A stretch of DNA of 64,000 nt from Paenibacillus xylanexedens (GTDB lineage Bacteria; Bacillota; Bacilli; Paenibacillales; Paenibacillaceae), in NCBI RefSeq assembly GCF_017874615.1, contig NZ_JAGIKV010000007.1, positions 186,001 through 250,000 of the forward strand. The letters are read 5' to 3'. A model generated the notes under the pieces. That model made no database searches, was not told the origin of the DNA, and saw only the letters and a program-made list of their open reading frames with translations. The translations under genes and the position numbers were made by a program. Positions 8,008-20,800 of the stretch are shown in pieces (within the stretch, counting starts at the first letter, position 1; each line of letters opens with the position of its first letter).

Positions 8008-11000
8008 ATGCTTGATCAATTGTTCGACAGAGAGCAATGGGAAGAAGAAGATGACCAGGATACCACTAATGAACTGGATATAACAACGTATAATAGACAT
8101 GATATAGCTGTTATAGGTATCGGTGCAAAGTTGCCGACCGGAGAGTCGCTGGATGAATTTTGGAAGATGCTTGATTATGGAATTGATTGCATACGGGAAT
8201 TGCCCAATCATCGAAAGGGCCAGTTGGATCAATACTTGCTTCACAAGCAAGGTTCATTGGAGCATGTACGTTATTTGAACGGAGCTTATCTGGACGAAAT
8301 CGATGAATTTGATTATTCCTTCTTCCGTATGAGTGCACAGGAAGCCAAGCTGATGAGTCCGGTCCAACGATTGTTTTTGCAAACGGTATGGCGTGCGGTT
8401 GAGGATGCAGGTTATGGTGGTGACCGCTTGGCCGGAAGTTCAACAGGGGTATATGTGGGTGTAATCGGAGATCAAGAAGGTTACAAGTACAAACAGATGG
8501 TCGAGGAATTAAGTCCGGACATGTTACCAATCGCCACCGTAGGCAACCTTTCGTCTATCATTCCTGCGAGAATTGCGTATCTACTTAATCTGACGGGGCC
8601 AGCTATGGTTGTAGATACAGCATGTTCTTCTTCGCTGGTTGCTCTGGATATGGCAGTACGTGCGTTACGTGAAGGAAGTTGTGATATGGCTATCGCTGGA
8701 GGGATCAGGCTGAATATGATTCCACTGGATAAAGAGTATTACAAAATCGGTATTGAATCCAGTGATGGAACAACAAGAACCTTTGATGAAGATGCCGATG
8801 GATCGGGAATGGGTGAGGGTGTAGTAAGTGTTGTACTTAAACCTGTGGAACAGGCATTGCGGGATCATGATCATGTGTATGCAGTCATAAAAGGCACAGC
8901 TGTGAATCAGAATGGATATTCGGCAGGGATCACAACGCCCAATGCGGTAGCTCATGAAAAAGTACTGACTCATGCTTGGCGTGATGCTGGAATTCATCCA
9001 GAGAGTCTTTCCTATCTGGAAGCACATGGAACAGGTACACTCATTGGGGACCCGATTGAACTGGAAGGTATCCAATCGGCTTTTCGCAGATTTACGGACA
9101 AAAAACAATTCTGTGCGATAGGATCGGTTAAGTCCAATGTGGGCCATTTATACGACAGTGCAGGGTTAGCGGGTCTGTTGAAGGCGATTATGGCACTCAG
9201 ATCCAAACGTATTCCCTCTACACTTCATTTTAATAAGCCAAACCCAAAATTTGAATTTGATAAATCACCAGTCTATGTCAATGTCATTTCAAGAGAGTGG
9301 GAAGGAGCGGCCACTCCTCGAAGATGTGGAGTTAGTTCATTTGGGTTAAGCGGCACCAATTGTCATGTTGTACTGGAAGAAGCTCCAAACATATCAGTGG
9401 AATTGGGGCGCGATGACCATTATCCCTTTTTGATCTCCAGCGTATCATCCGGAAATCTCTCCAGTCAGGTGCAATCATATGTGAAGTGGATCAAAGAGAA
9501 CCCGAAGGCCGATGTGAGGGATGTATGCTGCACAGCAGCTACTGGAAGACAGCATCATGCACACCGAGCGGTGTGGGTGGTCAATTCGTTGGATCAATTG
9601 CTGCAGCATTTAAACGACTTTCTTGTAGAACCCAAGACCGGTAAATATGAACAAGATACATTCAGGAAAAGGAATCAGTTATTCACTACAGAAGAACTTA
9701 TCTCGAACTGGCATATCGAAGGATGCGATAGAGCAACCGTGCTAGAGGAGTTGTGCACACATTATCAAGGCGGTGCTCAGATCAATTGGTCAAGAATCTA
9801 TCCAGATGTGACCTATAACAAGTTGAGCTTGCCCACATATTCATTTGAGGAGAGTAAGTGCTGGATTGATACTCATCCCGATAATTCGGTACAGACTGAG
9901 GAAGAAGCGATGTATTATTCATTGTCATGGAAGCCTTGGAGCGAGATCGGCAAGACTAACTCATCCAGCATCCATAATGTTGAACGTGTTTTATTAATAC
10001 GAGATGATACACAGCTACATGCAACCCAGTTGGTGAACCAAATTCGTGAAGCTGGAGTAGCAGTTATCGAAGCTATATTGGGAACATCTTACCTTCAACA
10101 GGATGCACAGACATATGTAATTCGAAATAACGAGAGTGATTATATCAAACTTTTGCAGGAAGTGTCCTTTGGAGGTCCCTATCGGATCGTGCATATAGCA
10201 TCACTTGACCATGTAGAAAATAAGGAAAACACGCTGGACAAAGGTCTTATGTCTGTATGGAGACTTACCAAGGCATGCTCACACATCTTTGCAGAGCAGG
10301 TTGAGATGATTTTGGTGACAAGCTTTGCTAATGAAGTGACGGGTGACGAGAAAGTTCTGTATCCGGAGAATTCGGCGATGCTGGCTTTCGGACATACGGT
10401 ACAGCGTGAGATTCAGAATCTCGAATGCTTCTGTATAGATGTTGACCAAGATTGGGATACCTCTCAGTATTTGCGTTACATTTTGGGGCCGTTGGAGAAG
10501 AAGTCTTTGGCGATTAGAAATGGACAAGCATATCAAGCTGAATTCGCCCCTGCTGATGTGGGTTCCTTGCCTGATGTTGATATGAACTGGAAAGAAGACG
10601 GCGTATACATTATTACAGGTGGACTTGGTGGTCTGGGGATGGAGATTGCTGAACGCTTGTTATCATTTGGACGTATGAATCTGGCTTTGATTGCAAGAAC
10701 GCCACTGCCCAAACGTCACAATTGGGACATCATTCTAAATGCGAAAAATACTTCACCAGTTCTAAAAAGTAAGCTTCTTCGGTTGCTTGATATGGAGAAA
10801 CGGGCCGGACAGATGATGTATCTTGGAGCTGATGTTGCCGATGCGGATCAGTTAAGTCAAGCCATTGAACAATTAAGAAGTCGATTTGGTTGTATACGTG
10901 GCATCATCCATGCAGCAGGCGTTGGGAGTACACAGCATGCTGACCAGATGACTGAGGAAGAGTTTACAGCAATGCTGGCTCCGAAAGTGAAGGGGGCTCA

Positions 11001-11862
11001 TCTGCTGGATCAGCTGACAGCCGAAGATCAGCCAGATTTTCTAGTCATGTTCTCGTCCGTCGCTACGTTATTCGGTTCTACTGGACAGGCTGCTTATGCC
11101 GCCGCGAATGCATATCAGGATGCCTATGCCCCAATGCGGAACCGCAAAGGAATGCGTACGATAACGCTGAATTGGACGACCTGGAAAGAGGTAGGCATGG
11201 CTTCCAGAGCCGGGTTTGATTTTGACACCTTATTCAAAGCGATGCCCAAAGAGTGGGCATTGGATCGATTGTTCGAGATAATGGGAAAACAGACCGACCG
11301 TCTGCTGGTGGGGGAAATGAACTGGAATTCACCCTATTTAAACATTTTGAATAACTACCACTTTCATCTTGATGCCAGCATCGGACAAAGGTTACAAAAA
11401 TGGATGAGAATGCCGGAGAGAGCAAAACAAATATCAATGAAGAAGGAATCCGCTTCTTCTGTTCAGATCCCAACGGAAGAGTATGAACTTGAATTGGAAT
11501 CTTGCGTGGAGATGGACCGGACTATTGCGAATATAGTTGGACCATATTTAGGCATTAAAGAGATGAATGTACATGACAGCTTTTTCGAACTCGGTGCAGA
11601 CTCTATTATGATTAAGCAGATTTTCTTGAAATTGGACAAAACTTACCCTGGAAAACTCATACTGACCGATCTGTTTGAATATCCAAGTATCTCCAGACTA
11701 ACTACTTATATGAGCACCACAGAAAAGCAGAAGACTCACCAGTCTCCTCAAAAGGAAACTTTCGAAGAGGAACGGGATACAGATCTTGAGAATCTGTTCG
11801 ATGAGATCGAACGTGGAGCAATGGATCTGGATGAAGCAATCATCAACCTTCAAAAGATGTAG
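8008..11862 (+). CDS. trans-AT polyketide synthase, one module: KS-KR-ACP
   Basis: A 1284-residue module. KS at ~31-460 has Cys206 (DTACSSSL), His340 (EAHGTGT) and His380 (SNVGH), all intact. No acyltransferase follows, only the linker ending in LPTYSF (~608), as in AT-less modules. The KR has cofactor loop GGLGGLG (871-877) and catalytic Ser1017/Tyr1030, followed by an ACP (GADSIM, Ser1199). The KR lacks the aspartate typical of B-type ketoreductases after HAAGV. ATG 8008 is chosen for the AGGGGGA 6 bases upstream. Its C-terminus (DLENLFDEIERGAMDLDEAI) is an acidic helical tail that should dock to the helical N-terminus of the next protein. It extends the starter by one unit and reduces it to a beta-hydroxy group. 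Confidence 0.92.
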   Translation: MLDQLFDREQWEEEDDQDTTNELDITTYNRHDIAVIGIGAKLPTGESLDEFWKMLDYGIDCIRELPNHRKGQLDQYLLHKQGSLEHVRYLNGAYLDEIDEFDYSFFRMSAQEAKLMSPVQRLFLQTVWRAVEDAGYGGDRLAGSSTGVYVGVIGDQEGYKYKQMVEELSPDMLPIATVGNLSSIIPARIAYLLNLTGPAMVVDTACSSSLVALDMAVRALREGSCDMAIAGGIRLNMIPLDKEYYKIGIESSDGTTRTFDEDADGSGMGEGVVSVVLKPVEQALRDHDHVYAVIKGTAVNQNGYSAGITTPNAVAHEKVLTHAWRDAGIHPESLSYLEAHGTGTLIGDPIELEGIQSAFRRFTDKKQFCAIGSVKSNVGHLYDSAGLAGLLKAIMALRSKRIPSTLHFNKPNPKFEFDKSPVYVNVISREWEGAATPRRCGVSSFGLSGTNCHVVLEEAPNISVELGRDDHYPFLISSVSSGNLSSQVQSYVKWIKENPKADVRDVCCTAATGRQHHAHRAVWVVNSLDQLLQHLNDFLVEPKTGKYEQDTFRKRNQLFTTEELISNWHIEGCDRATVLEELCTHYQGGAQINWSRIYPDVTYNKLSLPTYSFEESKCWIDTHPDNSVQTEEEAMYYSLSWKPWSEIGKTNSSSIHNVERVLLIRDDTQLHATQLVNQIREAGVAVIEAILGTSYLQQDAQTYVIRNNESDYIKLLQEVSFGGPYRIVHIASLDHVENKENTLDKGLMSVWRLTKACSHIFAEQVEMILVTSFANEVTGDEKVLYPENSAMLAFGHTVQREIQNLECFCIDVDQDWDTSQYLRYILGPLEKKSLAIRNGQAYQAEFAPADVGSLPDVDMNWKEDGVYIITGGLGGLGMEIAERLLSFGRMNLALIARTPLPKRHNWDIILNAKNTSPVLKSKLLRLLDMEKRAGQMMYLGADVADADQLSQAIEQLRSRFGCIRGIIHAAGVGSTQHADQMTEEEFTAMLAPKVKGAHLLDQLTAEDQPDFLVMFSSVATLFGSTGQAAYAAANAYQDAYAPMRNRKGMRTITLNWTTWKEVGMASRAGFDFDTLFKAMPKEWALDRLFEIMGKQTDRLLVGEMNWNSPYLNILNNYHFHLDASIGQRLQKWMRMPERAKQISMKKESASSVQIPTEEYELELESCVEMDRTIANIVGPYLGIKEMNVHDSFFELGADSIMIKQIFLKLDKTYPGKLILTDLFEYPSISRLTTYMSTTEKQKTHQSPQKETFEEERDTDLENLFDEIERGAMDLDEAIINLQKM

Positions 11863-11875
11863 GGGGACGTGAAGC

Positions 11876-14800
11876 GTGGAGAAAATTCTGAAGCTCCTGG
11901 TAGAGAGTGTCAAGGACCAGAAGATGAACAAAACAACGGCGGCTCAGATCGTGAAAATGCTAAAAGAAGGGGAAAAGAAACCCGTCAAGGATATCGCCAT
12001 CATCGGTATTTCAGCCAAGTTGCCCAATATGGAAACACTGGATGACTACTGGGATAATATCCAGAGTGGTGTAGATTGCATACGTCCCATTCCCAAGACA
12101 CGAAAATCGGATATGGATGCTATTCTCTCTTATATGGATATTCCTGAGGGAGATATTCAATATTACGAAGCGGCGTACCTGGACAATATTGACCAATTCG
12201 ACCATGAATTCTTTCGTTTGCCTCCCAAAGAAGCCAGTTTAACGGATGTTAATCAGCGTTTGTTTATGGAGACGGCATGGGATGCCATGGAGGATGCAGG
12301 ATACGGTAACGATAAATTATCGGGCACCAACACAGGTGTCTATGTGGGCTTTTCCAACAATATCAAAGATATGTATATGCGATATATTACCGAAACGATG
12401 CAGACAAGTGCACTGTCCATCGTTGGCAATTTGGCTTCCATATTATCCAATCGAATCTCGTATCTTCTGAATCTGAAGGGACCCAGTATTGTTGTTGATA
12501 CAGCGTGTTCCTCTTCGCTCGTAGCTGTCGCCATGGCATGCCAGGCTATCCGGAGCAAGGAATGTGATATGGCAATTGCGGGCGGTGTGAAACTTCATCT
12601 CATGACACGCGAGAATCAGAATGAGAAAATCGGGATGGAGTCTCCAGACTACCGGACCAAAACATTTGATGATTCTGCAAATGGGGCGGGAATGGGCGAA
12701 GGAGTCACTGCTTTATTGCTGAAACCACTAGACGCTGCAATGCGTGATGGTGATCAGATCTATGCGGTAATTAAAGGTTTGGCCGTCAATCAGGATGGAA
12801 GTTCTGGCGGATTGACTGTACCGAACCCGTCCACTCAGGCAGAGTTAATTGTAAAAGCGTGGGAGGACGGTAACATTGATCCCGAAACGATCTCGTACTT
12901 CGAACCGCATGGTACGGGGACGGAATTGGGGGATCCCATTGAGATTAAGGGAATTCAGAATGCATTTAAGAAATATACTTCCAAGAAACAATTTTGTGCG
13001 ATCGGTTCGGTTAAAACCAATATCGGTCATCTGTACGAAGCAGCTGGAACTGCTGGCTTAATTAAAGCAATTCTGGCGCTGAAAAATAAAAAACTCCCTC
13101 CAACCTTGAACTTTGAAAAGCCAAATAGAGCCATTGACTTCAGTGGATCGCCCGTTTACGTGAATACTACACTGCGAGAGTGGACCACGGATGGCACAAC
13201 TCCAAGACGGTGTGGTATCAGCTCTTTTGGCATTGGGGGAACCAACTGTCATCTAGTGCTTGAGGAAGCACCGGATCGGGCAACTGCAGAGCATAAAGCG
13301 AACACTTCTGTAACAGATCCATCCATTCTGACGTTGTCCGCCAAGACTGAGGAATCGCTGCGTCAGATGATCGGTAAGTATATCTTTTTTCTTGAAAAAT
13401 ATGAACTGCCAACATTACAAGATATATGTTATACCGCCAACACGGGAAGAGGGAAATTTCCATATCGGGTAGCAATCATAATGAACAGCAACATCGATTT
13501 GCATCAGAAACTTACCCAGTTGGAGCGTTCAAAACAGCTATTTGGTACTTCACATGGTTCGCACATCTATACCGGTTTTCACAAGCTGGTTCAAGATGAG
13601 GAGGCAGCGGATCAGGAATTCAGAATGTCGCTCTCATCCAGGCATGAGATGAGCGTATCGCTGGGACAAGCTCTTGGAGAATTCATGAACAGTGGGCGGC
13701 AAGACGTCAATGCGTTACATCAGGCTGCTTCATTCTATGTCTCTGGGGGCGATGCTGACTGGGAAGCGCTTTATGCGAATCAGAGCGTATTCAAGGTCAG
13801 TTTGCCATCCTACGCATTTCAGACGCACAGATGTTGGATCGACATTCCAAAACGTAACAGAAGATCGGAAAAGGTACAGGCAGAGGGCATGTTTTATCAA
13901 GCTGTATGGCAACGATACACGTCTGTATCTCGAGATTCTGTCGTCTCAAAAATGAAAGGCACCGTACTTCTCTTCCGCGGAAACGATCAAGTCAGTGCTG
14001 CCCTGACGGTCCGATTAGAGCGTGAGCCCGAAGCACGAGTCATTCAGGTAGCCTGGGGGGATCGTTACGAGAAGTATGATGATTCGCACTATGTGATTCG
14101 TGGCGATGAAAGTGACTACATTCAGTTATTGGATGATATTAAGGGTCAGGGGCTAACCCGTATTATTCACGGGTTTACTCTGGCAGAGAATGATTCAGAT
14201 GATTATTTACAAAGCGAGGAACAATTGAAGTTAAGCCAGGACCGTGGAATTCAGAGTGCATTCTACTTGACCCGTGCGATTCTACATCATCATATGACAG
14301 AGGGACTTCAGCTTCAATTCATATCCTCTCTAGCGAATGCAGTTACGGGTTATGAAAATCAGGTAAGACCGGAGAATGCAACGCTTAACGGATTCGCGAA
14401 AGTCATTGAACAGGAGTATCCGGAAATATCCTGCCGATTCATTGATGTGGACTCAGATACCGATGCGGATACGATCTATGCAGAATTGAATAGCTCCCAT
14501 GACCGTTTCCAAGTGGCGTATCGACATAATCAGTCATACGTAGAAGAATTGGATATTGCCAATATTCTGGAAGCCAGTCATGAGGAAGTGACTATTCGTG
14601 AGAACGGTCTATATCTTATTGCTGGTGGAACAGGCGGAATTGGCTTGCAATTCGCGAAGCATCTGGCTGATGAACGCTGCATTCGTCTGGCACTAATCAG
14701 TCGTACGGCGATGCCTGATCGCACTGTGTGGGACAAGCTTATTCAAGAAGAAGATCCAAAGATAATATCCATAGAAATGATTGAACGATTGAAAACCATT

Positions 14801-17800
14801 ATGGAGCTTGAAGCCGGAGGATCAAGTGTTGAATTAATCAGTGCAGACATCTCCGATCTGGAGCAGATGACTCAGGTTGTGCAGAGGTTGAGAACAAAAT
14901 ATGGGCAAATCTATGGGGTAATTAATAGCGCTGGTGTTGCCAATGATGGCTTGATTATCCGTAAGGAAGAGACTACATTCCAAGAGGTTCTGCGACCGAA
15001 GGTTCAGGGAACCTGGGTTTTGAATCAAGTAACAGCTCAGGAACCACTGGATTTCTTCGTTATGTTTTCTTCTGGCATATCCATGTTAGGAGAACCGGGT
15101 CAGAGCGATTATGTTGCTGCAAACTGTTTTCTGGATAGCTTTGCGTCTTACCGTGCAAATGGATCGGGCCGAACGCTAACCATTAACTGGCCTGCCTGGA
15201 AGGAAACCGGGATGGCTGCCAGATTTGGTCTGAATGTGGATACAGCATTCAAGACGTTAGCGACTCATCAAGCGATCAGTGCTTTTGACATGGTATTGAG
15301 CCGTCGTATACGCCGAGTGTTGATCGGTGAGCCCAATTATGCGAGTGAACTCCTACCGTTGCTAGAATCGTCAAGGGTTATCCAATTTTCGGAAGCCATG
15401 ACAGCTCGAATTCAACAGGAACGTAATCATTTGAATTATCATAACAACCAGCTGACGAGAACTGAATATGAACAGAAGGTTGAACTGCACGGACGAGATA
15501 ACGGTATATATACAACTACGGAGAAGGAACTTGCTCAACTGGTGGGGCATGTTCTCGGGTTTACCGGGTTAGATGTATACGACAACTTGTTTGAACTCGG
15601 CGTTGATTCAATATCAATGATGCGCATTATTACTGAAATACGGGTACGCTACCATGTTCACCTAAACTATCACACGTTCTTTGAAGGTATGAATCTGGCG
15701 AAGCTTGCAATTCATCTGATTGGTGCACTCAAGGAAACCGGAGCGATATCCGAGTATCCCCAGCAAGAGCCGGAACCGGCGACCTTGTATGAGGACTTCC
15801 CTTTGACAGAAGTACAGATGGCTTATCTGTTAGGTCGAGACGAGCGGTTTGAGATGGGGGGAACATCCACTCACTATTATCTGGAATTGGAAACCAAATT
15901 GAACATGACGCATTTCCAGACTGCATTGCAAAAAGTGATTCAGCGCCATCCAATGCTGCGAGCGGTCATATTGCCGGAGGGCATACAACGAATATTGCCA
16001 CAGGTACCAGACTATCAACTGGAAATCGTTGATGTGTGCCATCTGAATGAGCAGGAAAAGTGGAAACACATTGAGGTGGAACGGGATCGAATGTCCCATC
16101 ATGTGTTTGAACCGAGCCAATGGCCGCTGTTTGAATTCAAAGCTTTTAAAATAGATGATACACGGCATTACCTGTTATTCGGTTATGATCTGCTGATCTG
16201 TGATAGTGCGAGTATCCAGATCCTTGGAGAGGACCTGGTGCATTATTGCCGTGAGCCGGAAAAGGAACTTCCTGTACTCAAGTTTTCGTTCAAGGATTAT
16301 ATGATGGCATACGGAGAACTGAAAAAGGGTGAGATGTACGCACGTGACAAGAAGTACTGGATGGATCAGTTGGACACATTTCCTTCCGCTCCAGCACTTC
16401 CGCTGAAGCAGGAGCCCAGACATATCAAGAAACCGCAATTTTCACGGCTAAGCTGGATATTGGAACAAGATCCGTGGGAGCAATTAAAGCATAAGGCGCA
16501 GCAAAAAAATGTAACACCTTCCGCGCTTCTGTGTACTGCCTTTGCTCGAGTTTTGGCCCGTTGGAGCAATCAGGATCGACTTGCCATCAATCTGGCGGCG
16601 TTCAACCGCTTTCCATTTCATGAAGAAACCAATCAAATTATCGGTGATTTTACATCCATCATGTTGCTCGAAATTAACGAACAAAAAAACAAGCCTTTTT
16701 GGGAACAAGCAAGAGACGTGCAGAGTGGCATGCTCAATATGTTGGAACATCGACATTATGACGGCGTGGAGTTCATTCGAGAACTGGCCCGTCATCGAGA
16801 AGCGGGTACTTCCGCCATTATGCCGATTGTATATACCAGCACATTATTTGTGGATGCCATCGGAAGCTGGCAGCATATCGGAGATCTGAAAATGGGTATC
16901 AGTCAGACTTCTCAAGTCTACCTTGATAATCAGGTAATGGAGACTGGCGGGAGACTGACCATTAACTGGGACTATATTCAGGATCTTTTTCATTACGATA
17001 CACTTTCCGCCATGTTCGATGATTATACAGCGATAATTACTCATCTGTGTGAGCAAGAGAATATCGAGTTTGTACCAGAATTGCCCGAACAGGATAAGGC
17101 CATCTGGAATGCATTTAATGCAACAGCACAATCATTTCCTATATCTACACTGCATGGGTCTTTTATAGAGCAGGCGACCAAGACTCCTTATCAGACAGCA
17201 TTGATTTACGGTAATCAGCAATTGACTTATCAACAGCTGGATGAACGTTCCAATCAGCTCGCTCATTACTTGACGCAACAAGGAATAACACGGGGAGACC
17301 GGGTGGGGTTGTTAGCCAAACGTGGTATGGAGACAATTGTGAATACCATCGGCATTCTCAAAGCAGGAGCGGTATACGTGCCTGTTGATCCCGATTATCC
17401 TGAAGATCGTCAGCAATACATTTTACAAAATAGTAACTGCAAAATGCTGTTATTACCCGAATTTTATACGTTTGAGGGACTGGCTGAATTGCCGGTGGAG
17501 CCACTGGAAAATAACGCAGCACCTGACGATCTTGCCTACATTATTTATACGTCTGGCAGCACGGGAACTCCAAAAGGGGTAGCTACTGCCCATGGCCCGG
17601 CAATGAATACCATTCGGGATATCAATATGAAGTTTGAAGTCACGGATCAAGATCGGATGCTTGGTATCTCTTCAATGTGCTTTGATCTGTCAGTCTATGA
17701 TATTTTCGGTGCACTTGCGACGGGTGCAGCACTTGTGATCATTGCTGATCAGCGTGATATTCATGACATGTACGACGTGATACAACAGCATAAAGTAACC

Positions 17801-20800
17801 ATCTGGAATTCAGTTCCAGCCATTATGCAGCTGATGGCAGATTACGTAACCGATCAAACCAATGAACAATTAAGACTCATCCTGCTCAGTGGGGACTGGA
17901 TACCAAAGAAATTGCCAGAGCAAGTACATGGGCGTTTTCCTTCGGCACAGGTTATCAGCTTGGGAGGTGCGACAGAGGCATCCATTTGGTCTATCTATTA
18001 TCCCATTGATACTGTCAAGTCTGATTGGAAGAGCATTCCTTATGGAAGACCACTTGCGAATCAGACATTCTATACGCTTGACTACACGGGTTGCCTGAGT
18101 CCAGTCGATGTCATTGGTGAGCTCTGTATCGGTGGAGCAGGATTGGCTCAAGGATACTTTAATGATCCAGTGAGGACCGACAATGCATTTTTTAATCATC
18201 CGGAATGGGGACGCTTATACCGCACAGGTGATTTTGGAGTCTTGCGAAGAGGAGGGTACATTGAATTCCTTGGGAGACGGGATTCCCAAGTGAAAATCAG
18301 GGGTTATCGGGTTGAACTTGGAGAAATTGAAAGCCGACTATCTACAGTTCCAAGCGTGAAGCAGGCTGTCGTTATAGATAAAGTGGACATGCAAGGAACA
18401 AAGGTACTGGTAGCCTATTACTCAGCGGAGCGCAGCTATGACGAATTGGAGATGAAGCGTCTTTTGGCAAAAGCACTTCCGGATTACATGGTTCCTCAGC
18501 ATTTAATCCAGTTGCCTGAATTTCCACTTACACCCAATGGAAAGATTGATCGGAAAGCGTTACCGGAACCAACCTTTGGACAACAGTCCAGTGCACTTGC
18601 AGGAACGGAAAGCCCAACGGAGCAAAAGCTAATTGAACTCTGTGAATCGGTATTTGGTATGAATGGAATAGGAACTCACGACAGCTTCTTCCAGATGGGG
18701 ATCAATTCAATTCTAATGGTGCAGCTGGTGAATCGGATTGGGCAGGAATTCAATCAACGTCTCAGCTTCAAGGAATTTATGGCCCTGAGAGATATTTATG
18801 AACTGGCGGCTCTGCTGGAGAGCTCTGTGGAAAATGAAGAGTCAGTGGGAACAATTCATTATCCGCAGCATGATCCATGCCCTGATCCTGAAGGCCGACC
18901 ATTCCCGCTGACTGAGGTACAGATGGCTTATGTCGCAGGAAGAAGTCAGGCTTTTGAAATGGGAGGCACTTCGACACACGGGTACCTTGAATTCGAAACT
19001 CAATTGGAGATGAAGCGCTTCAATGAAGCACTAATCAAGCTGATTGAACATCATCCTATGCTGCGGGCAATTATCCTGCCTACCGGAGAGCAACGAATCC
19101 TGCCACATGTACCGGTATACCGGATGGATATTGAAGATATCAGCGGTTTGAGTCCTGACGAGATGGAACGGGTGATCATAGCCGAAAGAGAACGCATGTC
19201 TCATCATATTTTTGAATTGGAGCAATGGCCATTATTTGAGATACGTGCGAAAAAAATATCTAAGGATACACACCTGCTGTTGTTTGGATATGATCTGCTC
19301 ATTGCTGATGGGGCAAGCATCCAGATCTTCAATAATGATCTACTGAAATTCTATCATCATCCCGAGATTGAGCCGGAGCCTAATCCATTTACATTCCGCG
19401 ATTATATTCTTGCTTACAATAAATTCCGTAAATCGAATACGTACCTGGCTGACAAACAATACTGGCGTGCCCGAGTAGAGGATTTCCCAGCAGCACCTGC
19501 ACTCCCATTGAAGACAGATCCTGCACAGATCAGCGAACCAAAATTCAAGCGACTTAATGAAGTGTTTGAACCACAGCGTTGGGAGATATTGAAAAAAATT
19601 GCTAATGGACACGGGCTAACACCTTCAGCGCTTCTCTGTGCAGCCTATGCCCAGATCTTATCGTACTGGAGCAATCAACAGAAGATTGCACTGAATCTGA
19701 CAGTCTTCAATCGTTATCCATTCAACCCAAGCATACAGGATATCATTGGGGACTTTACTTCCATGATTTTAATTGATGTGGATATGACTTCAGGGAATGA
19801 TTTTATGGGTCATGTGCGCCATGTTCAGAACAGTATACTGGAGGCGCTGGAGCACAGGCATTATGAAGGCATCGAATTCATACGTGATCTCTCCAAGCAT
19901 CATCAAATGGGGAACAAGACCGTAATGCCAATTGTCTTCACAAGTATGATCTTTAATGAACGTGAGACATCTGAAGCAACCCAGGGACTGATTGGAAAGG
20001 TTCGAACTGGGGTCAGCCAAACATCGCAGGTATATCTGGATCATCAGGCTTCGGATGCGGGAGGGCAGCTAACGCTAACCTGGGATTACGTGGATGACTT
20101 GTTTGACCAACAGGTGATCGAAACGATGTTTGCGCAATATATTGCACTGCTGGATGGCCTAATTGCGGGAGAAACGATTACGGGGCCTGACATTCCTTCA
20201 GTCGATCGCAGCATTTTGGAAAGGTATAACCAATCAGAAGAAAATATCATGCCAACAACATTGCAACATTTGTTTGATCGTATGGCCAAACATTATCCAG
20301 ATCAGGATGCATTGTTGTTTGAGGATGAGCGGATGACGTATTCGGAGCTGGACCGAAGATCCGGTCAACTGGCAGGATATTTACTTGAACAGGAGATCGG
20401 GCGAGGGGATCGAGTTGGCGTTGTAGCAAGGCGCCGCATGGAGACCATTGTAAATGTAATGGCTATACTTCGTTCTGGTGCGGCATATGTACCACTTGAT
20501 CCGGATTATCCAGAAGATCGGCAAGCTTACATGCTTAAGAATAGTGATTGCCGAATTGTATTGGACGTGGATGCCTATGATCAGGTCTCGGCTTCAGGTT
20601 ATCCTCTACTCGAAGGTGAGCCATCTGGAACACCTGCTGACATTGCATATGTAATCTATACCTCGGGAAGTACGGGTAGACCGAAGGGTGTGGCCATTAC
20701 TCATGGGGCTGTAACGAATACGATTCAGGATATGAACAGAAAGTTCGGTATTCATGAGAAGGATCGCATGCTTGGCGTATCTTCCATGTGTTTCGATTTA

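Noticed and set aside
9400..9850. Cis acyltransferase between KS and KR in the PKS modules
   Set aside because: The KS-to-KR spacing is filled by a ~150-residue linker ending in LPxYxF and a second structural half of the KR. No GHSxG motif appears in any module, so they are AT-less.
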